A stretch of 64,000 bases of DNA from Clostridium pasteurianum (lineage in GTDB: Bacteria > Bacillota > Clostridia > Clostridiales > Clostridiaceae). How positions within the stretch are numbered: position 1 is the stretch's first letter; each line of letters starts with the position of its first letter. Where the stretch lies: the NCBI RefSeq assembly GCF_001705235.1, contig NZ_MCGV01000001.1, positions 3,848,181 through 3,912,180 on the forward strand. The letters are read 5' to 3'. A program made the translations under genes and the position numbers. The notes under the pieces were generated by a model. It saw nothing but the letters and a program-made list of their open reading frames with translations, was not told the DNA's origin and made no database searches. Positions 43,423-51,054 of the stretch are shown one piece after another.

Positions 43423-44208
43423 GTGAAACTGCTTAAATTTTTAGGCAGGTTAAGATTGACTAAATATAGAATGAAATTTTTGAATACAAATATAGATAAT
43501 GTAAATATGGCAGAAGCGATTGATACTATAGATGATTTTATTAAGGATGGAAATTATCATTATGTTGTTACCCCTAATGTAGATCATATTGTAAGGCTTG
43601 AAAATGATAATGAGTTTAGAGAAGTATATAAAAATGCTGATTTGATTTTAATAGATGGTATGCCTTTAGTTTGGATTTCAAAGTGGCTTAAAACGCCAGT
43701 TAAAGAGAAGGTTTCAGGATCAGACTTGTTTCCAAGTGTATGTGAACTTGCTGCAAATAAGGGGTACTCTGTTTTCATTTTGGGTGCAGCTGAAGGCGTT
43801 GCATTTAAAGCAGGAGAAAATCTTAAAAAGAAATATCCTGGTCTTAAAATTTCAGGGACTTTTTCACCAAGTTTCGGTTTTGAAAAAAAACCAAATGAGA
43901 TAAAATACATTATTGATATGATTAATAAAATAAAGCCAGATATACTGGCCATTGGTGTAAGTGCACCTAAACAGGAGAAATTTATATATAAATACAGAAA
44001 AGAGCTTAGGGTTCCAGTATCACTAGCTATAGGTGCTTCTATAGATATAGAGGCAGGAAATTTAAAAAGAGCACCACGATGGATGCAAAAAGCTGGACTT
44101 GAATGGTTTTATAGGATGTTCAGACAGCCTAAGAAAATATTCAAGAGAGTTTTTATAGATGATCTTAAGATAATAAAGGTATATTCTAAATATAAAAAAG
44201 CTAATTAG
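43423..44208 (+). CDS. tagA: WecG/TagA/CpsF-family glycosyltransferase
   Basis: 261 residues. GT26 features: FLNTNIDNVNMAEAIDTIDD, YHYVVTPNVDHIVRLENDNE, ADLILIDGMPLVWISKWLKT, KVSGSDLFPSVCE, VFILGAAEGVAFKAGENLKK and ILAIGVSAPKQEKFI. Members add ManNAc or similar sugars to polyprenyl-linked GlcNAc, as in teichoic acid linkage units. The start is unusual: the strong AAAGGAGGTGA site (43417-43426) contains the GTG 43423, the well-spaced downstream codon is CTG 43429, and ATG 43471 has no ribosome site. The C-terminus is basic, fitting monotopic membrane binding. Confidence 0.93.
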   Translation: MKLLKFLGRLRLTKYRMKFLNTNIDNVNMAEAIDTIDDFIKDGNYHYVVTPNVDHIVRLENDNEFREVYKNADLILIDGMPLVWISKWLKTPVKEKVSGSDLFPSVCELAANKGYSVFILGAAEGVAFKAGENLKKKYPGLKISGTFSPSFGFEKKPNEIKYIIDMINKIKPDILAIGVSAPKQEKFIYKYRKELRVPVSLAIGASIDIEAGNLKRAPRWMQKAGLEWFYRMFRQPKKIFKRVFIDDLKIIKVYSKYKKAN

Positions 44209-44232
44209 CTGTATATTTTTGTAATATTTAAT

Positions 44233-44294
44233 ACATAATATTTAGTGAGAAAGGAAGATGAAGTAATTTAGTGACTTTTCGCTAAATATTGTGT
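44233..44294 (+). repeat. Leader hairpin ending at the deacetylase start codon
   Basis: ACATAATATTTAGTGA (44233-44248) and TCGCTAAATATTGTGT (44279-44294) form a 16-bp RNA stem (two G-U pairs). The loop contains GAAAGGAAGATGA, the only Shine-Dalgarno-like sequence before the next gene. The stem ends immediately before ATG 44295. Confidence 0.55.
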
Positions 44295-45158
44295 ATGATG
44301 AATAAGAATAAAAAGTATATTGTAATTTTTACTATAATGTTTTGTGTAATGTTTTTGGTTGGTTTCAATTTTATGAATTATAATCAAAAAAAATCTAATT
44401 ATGCAAAAGAGATTTTATATTTAAAAGAGCAAAATCAAAAACTTGAAAAACAAAATTCAGATTATCAAAATGATGAGGTTAAACTTTATAAGGAACAAAG
44501 TGAAAAATTAAAAATACCAATTTTGATGTATCATTGGATTGAAGATGGCAAAGGTGACGAGCTTAAGGTCTCAAAGGAAAAATTTAAAAGTGAAATGGAA
44601 ATAGTAAAACAAAGTGGGTATACACCTATAAGTTTTAACGAACTCTATGATTTTATTAAAGGCAACAAACCTTTTGGTATTAAACCAATACTTATAACTT
44701 TTGACGATGGATATGAAGATAATTATGTAAATGCCTATCCTGTGCTTAAAGAATATGGATTTAAAGGTACTATATTTGCCATAACAGATTTGATAAATAC
44801 ATGTCCATATCTTTCTGAGAAGGAAATAGTTGAACTTTCTAACAATAATGTAGATGTGGAATCTCATGCAGCTAGTCACTCTAAGCTTTCAGAATTGAGT
44901 TATGAAAAGCAGTATAATGAATTAAAACGTTCTAAAGAAAAGCTTGAAGGTATTTTGCATAAAAAAGAGTACTATTTGGCATATCCTTTTGGAAAATATA
45001 ATAAGGATACGATTAGCATAGCTCAAAAACTTGGATATAGGCTTGCAGCATGTACTAAGGAAGGTTTTGCTTCAAAATCGGATGGAAGCTATGAGTTAAA
45101 GAGGATATATATAAGTAATAACTATAGTTTAGAAGAATTTAAGAAACTTATAAATTAA
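44295..45158 (+). CDS. Membrane-anchored polysaccharide deacetylase
   Basis: 287 residues from ATG 44295. N-terminal membrane anchor (YIVIFTIMFCVMFLVGFNFM), a short coiled stalk (ILYLKEQNQKLEKQNSDYQN), then a NodB-like carbohydrate esterase 4 domain from about residue 75: PILMYHWIED, ILITFDDGYEDNYVNAYPVL (metal and catalytic Asp pair), VDVESHAASHSKLSEL (SHxxxSH metal histidines) and YLAYPFGKYN. It should remove N- or O-acetyl groups from a surface glycan or peptidoglycan outside the cell. No normal ribosome site precedes it; a hairpin lies between the nearest one and the start. Confidence 0.92.
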   Translation: MMNKNKKYIVIFTIMFCVMFLVGFNFMNYNQKKSNYAKEILYLKEQNQKLEKQNSDYQNDEVKLYKEQSEKLKIPILMYHWIEDGKGDELKVSKEKFKSEMEIVKQSGYTPISFNELYDFIKGNKPFGIKPILITFDDGYEDNYVNAYPVLKEYGFKGTIFAITDLINTCPYLSEKEIVELSNNNVDVESHAASHSKLSELSYEKQYNELKRSKEKLEGILHKKEYYLAYPFGKYNKDTISIAQKLGYRLAACTKEGFASKSDGSYELKRIYISNNYSLEEFKKLIN

Positions 45159-45174
45159 ATGGAGGGTTTAGTAT

Positions 45175-46029
45175 ATGAAAATACTTGTAACAGGAGCAAA
45201 TGGTCAATTAGGAAGAGAAATTCAAAATCAGTTAAAAGGAAGAAATGTAGAGGTTATACCTACAGATGTTAAAGATCTAGATATAACTGACGTTTTAGCT
45301 GTAAATAGATTTTTCAGTGAAAAAAGACCAGATATAGTAATTAATTGTGCAGCACATACAGCAGTTGATAAATGTGAAGAGCAGTATGATTTGGCTTATA
45401 AGATAAATGCTATAGGACCTAAGAATTTAGCAGCAGCAGCATATAGTGTAGGAGCAGAGATTGTTCAAATTTCAACAGATTATGTTTTTAGTGGTGATGC
45501 CACAAAACCAATAATTGAATTTGATAAGGTTAATCCTCAATCTGCTTATGGAAAGACTAAATTAGAAGGGGAAAATTTTGTAAAGGCATTGAACCCAAAG
45601 CATTACATAGTTAGAACAGCATGGCTTTATGGTGATGGAAAAAATTTTATTAAAACTATGATAAATTTAGGAAAAAAATATGGTGAAGTAACAGTTGTAA
45701 ATGATCAAGTTGGAACACCTACAAGTACAGTTGATTTAGCTAAAGTTGTTCTTAAATTAGTAGATGAAAAGAATTATGGTTTATTCCATTGTACATGTAA
45801 AGGAATATGTTCTTGGTATGATTTTGCAGTAGAAATATTTAAACTTACAGGAATTGATGCAAAAGCAATTCCATGCACTTCAGAAGAATATGCGGCAAAA
45901 TTCCCAGCATCAGCTAAGAGACCGAAGTATTCTGTACTTAGAAATTATATGCTTGAACTTACAACAGGAGATATTACAAGAGATTGGAAAGAATCATTAA
46001 AGGAATATATAAATTGGCTTGAAAAATAG
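45175..46029 (+). CDS. rfbD: dTDP-4-dehydrorhamnose reductase
   Basis: 284 residues, standard RmlD length. KILVTGANGQLGREIQNQLK, CAAHTAVDKCEEQYDLAYKI, QISTDYVFSGD, the YxxxK pair in SAYGKTKLEGENFV, and VRTAWLYGDGKNF. It carries out the last step to dTDP-L-rhamnose. The gene is 19 kb downstream of rfbC, among the rhamnosyltransferase-like genes. GGAGGG precedes the ATG. A terminator follows directly. Confidence 0.97.
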   Translation: MKILVTGANGQLGREIQNQLKGRNVEVIPTDVKDLDITDVLAVNRFFSEKRPDIVINCAAHTAVDKCEEQYDLAYKINAIGPKNLAAAAYSVGAEIVQISTDYVFSGDATKPIIEFDKVNPQSAYGKTKLEGENFVKALNPKHYIVRTAWLYGDGKNFIKTMINLGKKYGEVTVVNDQVGTPTSTVDLAKVVLKLVDEKNYGLFHCTCKGICSWYDFAVEIFKLTGIDAKAIPCTSEEYAAKFPASAKRPKYSVLRNYMLELTTGDITRDWKESLKEYINWLEK

Positions 46030-46035
46030 TGCATT

Positions 46036-46070
46036 TAAATTGTAGGTGGCTTAGTGCCACCTATAATTTA
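46036..46070 (+). terminator. Hairpin after rfbD
   Basis: TAAATTGTAGGTGGC pairs with GCCACCTATAATTTA around TTAGT (15 bp, one G-U pair). There is no long U-run, but the stem is strong; terminator or attenuator before the flippase gene. Confidence 0.68.
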
Positions 46071-46098
46071 TAATTATATATACATAAGGATGGTTTTT

Positions 46099-47517
46099 AT
46101 GAATAAAGTAATAAAAAATTTTTTTTCTATGGGCTTTTCAACCATAGTATCACAACTTGTATCATTTCTTACAGTAACATATTCAGCTCATGTTTTAGAT
46201 AAATCGGGTTTTGGAGATATATCAACAGTTCAGGCCATTATAGTATACTTTTCGATTACAGTACTTTTTGGACTTCAGACATATGGACAAAGGGAAGTTG
46301 CAAAAGACAGGGCAAATATTGAAAATATAGTGGGTGAAATAACAGCTTTTAGGATAATTATTTTTATTTTAAGTTTTATAGTACTGATTGTTTTAGCTTT
46401 TATTTTATCATTTAATTCTAAAAGTATGGCAGTTCTTTTAATCTTATACAGCTTAACACTTTTACCTAATGCTTTATGCATAGATTGGGTTTATAATGGA
46501 ATTCAAGAGATGAAATACAATGCTGTATACAATGTACTTAAAAATGTGATACCTTTTATTTTGATATATTTATTTTTAAAAAAACCATCGCAAATTAATT
46601 ATTATGTTGTTTTCATTCTTTTAGGACTTGCAGTTGCTACTATATATCAATTTTACATATACTTTTTTCGTGAAAAGTTTAGTCTTAAATTAAAAATAAA
46701 TTGGAATGGAATAAAAAAATATACTTTGTATGGTTGGCCATTTTTAGCATCGGGAATACTGGCTACAATAAATCTTAATGTGGATAGAATTGTAATTAGA
46801 TTTTCTTGGGGCAGTGCTGTTACAGGTATATATGCATCAGCGTATACTATCATTTCATTTTTGACAAATATTGAAACAATAATATTCGGAGTTGTATTTC
46901 CTCTTATGATAAGTTATTATAATGACAAAAATATGACTGCATTGAAAGAATTAATAAAAAATGTATCCAAGGTAGTTGTGGCTGTTATTACACCTATAGT
47001 TTTAGGTGGTATAATTTTGTCAAAAGATATAATAGTACTGCTGTTTGGAAAAGTATATGAAAGTGCTTATATGCCGTTTTCTATACTGCTATTTTATACT
47101 CTTATACTATTTGTTAGAGAAGTATATGCATATGGTTTAAATGCATGGAATATGGAAAAGAAATACCTTAAGGCTGTAACAATTTCATCTTTATTTAATT
47201 TGATTGTTAATCTAATACTTACACCTTATTTTGGTATGAATATGGCTGCATTAATAACAGTTGCTTCTGAAGTTATAACTATCGCTATTATGAAGTATTA
47301 TTCGGATAAAATTGTTAAAGTAGCTAAATATGAATTTTATTTAAAGATATTGCTGCCATGTTTTAGTATGGGTGCTGTAACCTGGATACTAAAATATTTT
47401 CATGTGAATGTTGTTCTTAATATAATTTTAAGTGCAGTAGGGTATCTTGTATTTGTTATTATATTTAAATATTTTACTGTAGATGATATAAAAAAAATTG
47501 CAGTGAGAAAGAGTTGA
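46099..47517 (+). CDS. wzx: Wzx-type polysaccharide flippase (MATE/MVF superfamily)
   Basis: 472 residues from ATG 46099 (AAGGATGG upstream; in-frame ATGs at 46054 and 46090 have no site). About 12-14 membrane helices, beginning VIKNFFSMGFSTIVSQLVSF, with GYWP-like KYTLYGWPFLASGILATINL and NLNVDRIVIRFSWGSAVTGI, typical of Wzx/RfbX. It flips undecaprenyl-linked repeat units outward. With the ligase/polymerase-like gene at 42161 it would form a Wzx/Wzy route, separate from the Wzm/Wzt pair. Confidence 0.9.
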   Translation: MNKVIKNFFSMGFSTIVSQLVSFLTVTYSAHVLDKSGFGDISTVQAIIVYFSITVLFGLQTYGQREVAKDRANIENIVGEITAFRIIIFILSFIVLIVLAFILSFNSKSMAVLLILYSLTLLPNALCIDWVYNGIQEMKYNAVYNVLKNVIPFILIYLFLKKPSQINYYVVFILLGLAVATIYQFYIYFFREKFSLKLKINWNGIKKYTLYGWPFLASGILATINLNVDRIVIRFSWGSAVTGIYASAYTIISFLTNIETIIFGVVFPLMISYYNDKNMTALKELIKNVSKVVVAVITPIVLGGIILSKDIIVLLFGKVYESAYMPFSILLFYTLILFVREVYAYGLNAWNMEKKYLKAVTISSLFNLIVNLILTPYFGMNMAALITVASEVITIAIMKYYSDKIVKVAKYEFYLKILLPCFSMGAVTWILKYFHVNVVLNIILSAVGYLVFVIIFKYFTVDDIKKIAVRKS

Positions 47518-47521
47518 TTTT

Positions 47522-48655
47522 ATGAAATATTGTGTACTTTATCCTGATGCACAAAACGTTCATTTAATAAAGGATGTAGGTATGATTGCTTACAAAATGA
47601 ATAAACTTTATGGTGCGGATTCTGTTGTAGCTTGCTATGAAAATGGAAGTTATGATTATCTTGAAAATGAGGTAAAGGGTTTAAAAATAGATTTTATAGA
47701 AAAAAAGCATAGGCATATTTTCAATATTTACGAATATTTGAAATCAAAAGCTAAGGATATAGATGTTCTTCAAATATTCCATATTACTTTTAATTCTGTG
47801 ATATATGCTTTTTTGTATAAGCATTTTAATAAAAAGGGTACTATATTTTTAAAATTGGATTGTTCTAATAAACTTGTTTTAAAACTTGAAAATTTGAAAG
47901 TTTTTGAACGTATAGTATTAAATACATATTTAAGTAAGGTAGATATAATAGGTGTGGAGCAGGAAGAAATTTTTAAAAAATTTAAAAACATGCTCATAAA
48001 GTTTCAAGATAAACTTGTTAATATTCCTAATGGACTTGATTTTGATAAAGAAATTCTTAGTGAAAAAGTAGATTATAATAAAAAGAAAAATATTATTATA
48101 AGTGTTGGCAGAATAGGAAGCCCTGAAAAGGCTTCAGATATGCTAATGTCAGCCTTTAAAAATATAAATGAAGATATTAGACGTAATTGGAAATTAATTT
48201 TTGTAGGACCCATTGAGGACGAATTTAAGCAATATATAGAGGAGTTTTTTAATAAATATCCTAAAATGAAAGAGAGCATAATTTTTAAAGGACCTATTTA
48301 TGATAGAAAATTACTATTTCAGGAATATAGAAATGCAAAAATATTTTGCTTGACATCTAAGTATGAGAGTTTTGCTTTTTCGTTAATTGAGGCGGGAGCC
48401 TTGGGAAATGTTATTGTTTCTACAGATGTTGGAATAGCATCTGAAATAATAAAAGCCCATAATGGTAAATCGGTTCCTTTTGACGATGTGGATGCTTTGA
48501 GTGATTCTTTAAGTACACTTATTAAGGATGATGATATAAAACATAAGGGAATGTTAACTGAAGAGATTGTTAGAGATAAGTACGATTGGAACAAAATCAC
48601 AAAAACTTTGTACAAAAAGTTAATTGAAATTAGGAGTAAAAATCAAAATGATTAA
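47522..48655 (+). CDS. Family 4 glycosyltransferase
   Basis: 377 residues, GT-B fold. The C-terminal donor-site half is clear: IISVGRIGSPEKASDMLMSA, NWKLIFVGPIED, IIFKGPIYDRKLLFQEYRNA, KIFCLTSKYESFAFSLIEAG (the E-x7-E retaining-enzyme motif) and GNVIVSTDVGIASEI. It begins four bases after the flippase gene and overlaps the next gene by eight bases, so the three are coupled. Donor unknown. Confidence 0.9.
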   Translation: MKYCVLYPDAQNVHLIKDVGMIAYKMNKLYGADSVVACYENGSYDYLENEVKGLKIDFIEKKHRHIFNIYEYLKSKAKDIDVLQIFHITFNSVIYAFLYKHFNKKGTIFLKLDCSNKLVLKLENLKVFERIVLNTYLSKVDIIGVEQEEIFKKFKNMLIKFQDKLVNIPNGLDFDKEILSEKVDYNKKKNIIISVGRIGSPEKASDMLMSAFKNINEDIRRNWKLIFVGPIEDEFKQYIEEFFNKYPKMKESIIFKGPIYDRKLLFQEYRNAKIFCLTSKYESFAFSLIEAGALGNVIVSTDVGIASEIIKAHNGKSVPFDDVDALSDSLSTLIKDDDIKHKGMLTEEIVRDKYDWNKITKTLYKKLIEIRSKNQND

Positions 48656-49559
48656 TGATCCCAAAATATTTATAATAATTTTAAATTATAATTCTTATGA
48701 TGATACTATTGAATGTATTAAAAGTTTAAAAGATATAGATTATAGCAATTATAATATTGTCATAGTAGATAATTTGTCTACGGATGATTCTTACTTAAAG
48801 TTAAAAAATAAACTCAAGGGCTATAATATTATAGAAGCTGATTCAAATTTAGGCTATGCAAGTGGAAATAATATAGGTATAAGATATGCACTTAATAATG
48901 GTGCGGAATATGTGTGCATACTTAATAGTGATGTAGTAGTTGAAAAAGATTTTTTGAAAAAGCTTGTAGGAAAAATGAGTGAAAATAGTAAGATAGGTAT
49001 AGCAGGGTCATGTATATGTGATTACTACAAGAGAGATATTATTCAAGGTATGGGTGCAAGAATAAATTTATATTTTGCAGCTGCAAGAAGAAATTTTAAA
49101 GGCGAAAATTATAATGAAATTGAAAAAAAAGATGTTTTTGTAGATTATGTAGAAGGTGCCTGCTTTTTAATTAAAAGAGAAGTATTTGAAAAAATAGGAC
49201 TTATACCAGAAAATTATTTTTTGTTTTTTGAAGAAACTGAGTTTTGTACTAGGACATTAAAAGCAGGATATAAAATTGTATCTGTATATTCAAGTAGAGT
49301 TTATCACAAAGGTTCAGCTACAATAAATAAGTTTGGAGGACTTTCGTATGCTTATCTAAATAGAAACAGGGTAATATTTGTAAGAAGAAACTCTAAATGG
49401 TATCAAAAGATTATTTTTTCAGTATATATTTTTATCGAAGCATTTGGAAGAATGATTATAAGGAAAGAGCCATTGTCACTTTTTAAATATATATTTTACG
49501 GATTTATGGCAAATAAGAACTCAATTGATATGTTAGATATACAAAGGTATTTAAAATGA
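48648..49559 (+). CDS. Family 2 glycosyltransferase, rhamnosyltransferase-like
   Basis: 303 residues from ATG 48648, overlapping the previous gene by eight bases. The in-frame TTG 48624 precedes the TAGGAG site and is less likely. Motifs: IFIIILNYNSYDDTIECIKS, IVDNLSTDDS, NLGYASGNNIGIRYALNNGA, CILNSDVVVE, YVEGACFLIKREVFEKIGLI and FFEETEFCTRTLKAGYK. The C-terminal segment is hydrophobic/basic. It is the last gene of the polysaccharide locus; a non-coding 125 bases with no clear terminator follow. Confidence 0.87.
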   Translation: MINDPKIFIIILNYNSYDDTIECIKSLKDIDYSNYNIVIVDNLSTDDSYLKLKNKLKGYNIIEADSNLGYASGNNIGIRYALNNGAEYVCILNSDVVVEKDFLKKLVGKMSENSKIGIAGSCICDYYKRDIIQGMGARINLYFAAARRNFKGENYNEIEKKDVFVDYVEGACFLIKREVFEKIGLIPENYFLFFEETEFCTRTLKAGYKIVSVYSSRVYHKGSATINKFGGLSYAYLNRNRVIFVRRNSKWYQKIIFSVYIFIEAFGRMIIRKEPLSLFKYIFYGFMANKNSIDMLDIQRYLK

Positions 49560-49684
49560 TTTTAATTTTTAATGCAACAATCCCAATTAATTATACTTAT
49601 TTATATTATCAAAAATTTTTCTGTTAGAAAGCACATAAAAGATTTATTTTTTAGGCAAAATAAATCTAGAGGAGTGTGATTTCT

Positions 49685-50248
49685 ATGGATTTTTATCAAG
49701 TAATAAAAAGTAGAACTAGTATAAAAAAATTTAAGAATACACCTATAGCAGGACCTAAATTAGATAATATGCTTAATGCTGCTATGATGGCACCTTCATG
49801 GAAGAATAAGACGTCGTATAGTGTTATTGTTGTAGATGATGCAGCTAAGAAGGGTGCAATTGCCAATTGTGTTATTAATGCTGATGAAGAGGCTAAGAAT
49901 GCTGTAAATGATGCTCCTATGGTTATTGTAGTTGTTGGAGATAAATCACAATCAGGAGTTATAAACGGAAAAGAGTATTATTTAGTCGATAGCGCTATTG
50001 CTATGGAACATTTTGTTTTGGCTGCTGCCAATGAAGGTTATGGAACTTGCTGGATTGCTTCTTTTGATGAGCAGAAAATAAAGACAGAACTCAGAATACC
50101 AGATAAATATTCTGTAGTTGCCATAACACCTGTTGGAGAAATAGCAGAATCTAAAAAGCATTATGAACCTAAAGAGGCATCAGACCATATTTATAAAAAT
50201 TATTGGAGTATGCCTTATACAGAAAAGAAACATCTTGTTATGAAATAA
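49685..50248 (+). CDS. Nitroreductase-family FMN protein
   Basis: 187 residues from ATG 49685 (AGAGGAG ten bases upstream; GTG 49676 touches the site). Features: DFYQVIKSRTSIKKFKNTPI with the FMN-binding RTSIKKF, MLNAAMMAPSWKNKTSYSVI, and the late NEGYGTCWIASFDEQKIK with VVAITPVGE. Members reduce nitro compounds, quinones or flavins with NAD(P)H; the physiological substrate is unknown. Single-gene unit followed by a terminator. Confidence 0.92.
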   Translation: MDFYQVIKSRTSIKKFKNTPIAGPKLDNMLNAAMMAPSWKNKTSYSVIVVDDAAKKGAIANCVINADEEAKNAVNDAPMVIVVVGDKSQSGVINGKEYYLVDSAIAMEHFVLAAANEGYGTCWIASFDEQKIKTELRIPDKYSVVAITPVGEIAESKKHYEPKEASDHIYKNYWSMPYTEKKHLVMK

Positions 50249-50253
50249 TTTTG

Positions 50254-50292
50254 AAAGAAAGCAAAAATGCTTTTATTTTTGCTTTCTTTTTT
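50254..50292 (+). terminator. Intrinsic terminator
   Basis: AAAGAAAGCAAAAAT pairs perfectly with ATTTTTGCTTTCTTT around GCTTTT, and the 3' arm runs into more T. Ends the nitroreductase gene. Confidence 0.88.
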
Positions 50293-50357
50293 GTATTTTT
50301 GTTAAAACATGATAAAATATAAATTAAAAAATAGTCATAATATAGTGGAGGAGAAAA

Positions 50358-50993
50358 ATGTTAGAGGATTTAACCATAAGGGGATTTATAAAAGAACTTT
50401 CATCCAAGGCACCAACACCTGGTGGCGGTGCGGTAGCATCACTTTCAGCATCACTTTCAGCTGCACTTAATTGTATGGTTTTTAATCTTACAATAGGCAA
50501 AAAAATTTATGAAAATTATGATGAAGAAGTTAAACAAGCAATTGATACGTGTTTAAAAGAATCGGACAGGCTTAAAGAGTATTTCTTGTTAGGAATAGAT
50601 AAGGATGCCGAAGCTTTTGCTAAAATAATAGAAAGCTATAAACTTCCTAAAAATACTGAAAAAGAAAAAGAATACAGGCATGAAATGATACAAAAAGCTT
50701 CAAAATTTGCTGCAAAAGTTCCAGAAAATATAGCTGAAAATTCATGCAAACTCTTTGAACTCATATGGATTTCAGTAAAGTACGGGAATAAAAATGTCCT
50801 AACAGATGCGGGAGCGGCAGCAATTATGGCAGCATCAGCCATAGAAATGTCTATACTAAACATAAAAATAAATCTAAATTCTATTGATGATAAAGATTTC
50901 AGAAATAAGTTGGAAAAAAATTGTAGTGAGCTATCTAAAAGTAGTGACAAATGGAAAAGGAAGATACTTGATGAGGTATTTTTAAATATATAA
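50358..50993 (+). CDS. fchA: Cyclodeaminase/cyclohydrolase family protein (FchA-like)
   Basis: 211 residues, the length of stand-alone FTCD_C proteins such as clostridial methenyltetrahydrofolate cyclohydrolase FchA. The N-terminal folate-binding signature APTPGGGAVASLSASLSAAL (18-37) is intact, followed by ILNIKINLNSI and DAGAAAIMAASAIEMSILNI. It would convert methenyl-THF to formyl-THF, or deaminate formimino-THF. No histidine-degradation genes are nearby, so a one-carbon role is more likely. ATG 50358 follows GGAGGAG. Confidence 0.88.
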   Translation: MLEDLTIRGFIKELSSKAPTPGGGAVASLSASLSAALNCMVFNLTIGKKIYENYDEEVKQAIDTCLKESDRLKEYFLLGIDKDAEAFAKIIESYKLPKNTEKEKEYRHEMIQKASKFAAKVPENIAENSCKLFELIWISVKYGNKNVLTDAGAAAIMAASAIEMSILNIKINLNSIDDKDFRNKLEKNCSELSKSSDKWKRKILDEVFLNI

Positions 50994-51054
50994 TTTTTAT
51001 TATGTATAAATTTTAATGTGTTATATATAGATAAGACAGAAAATTGGAGAAACT

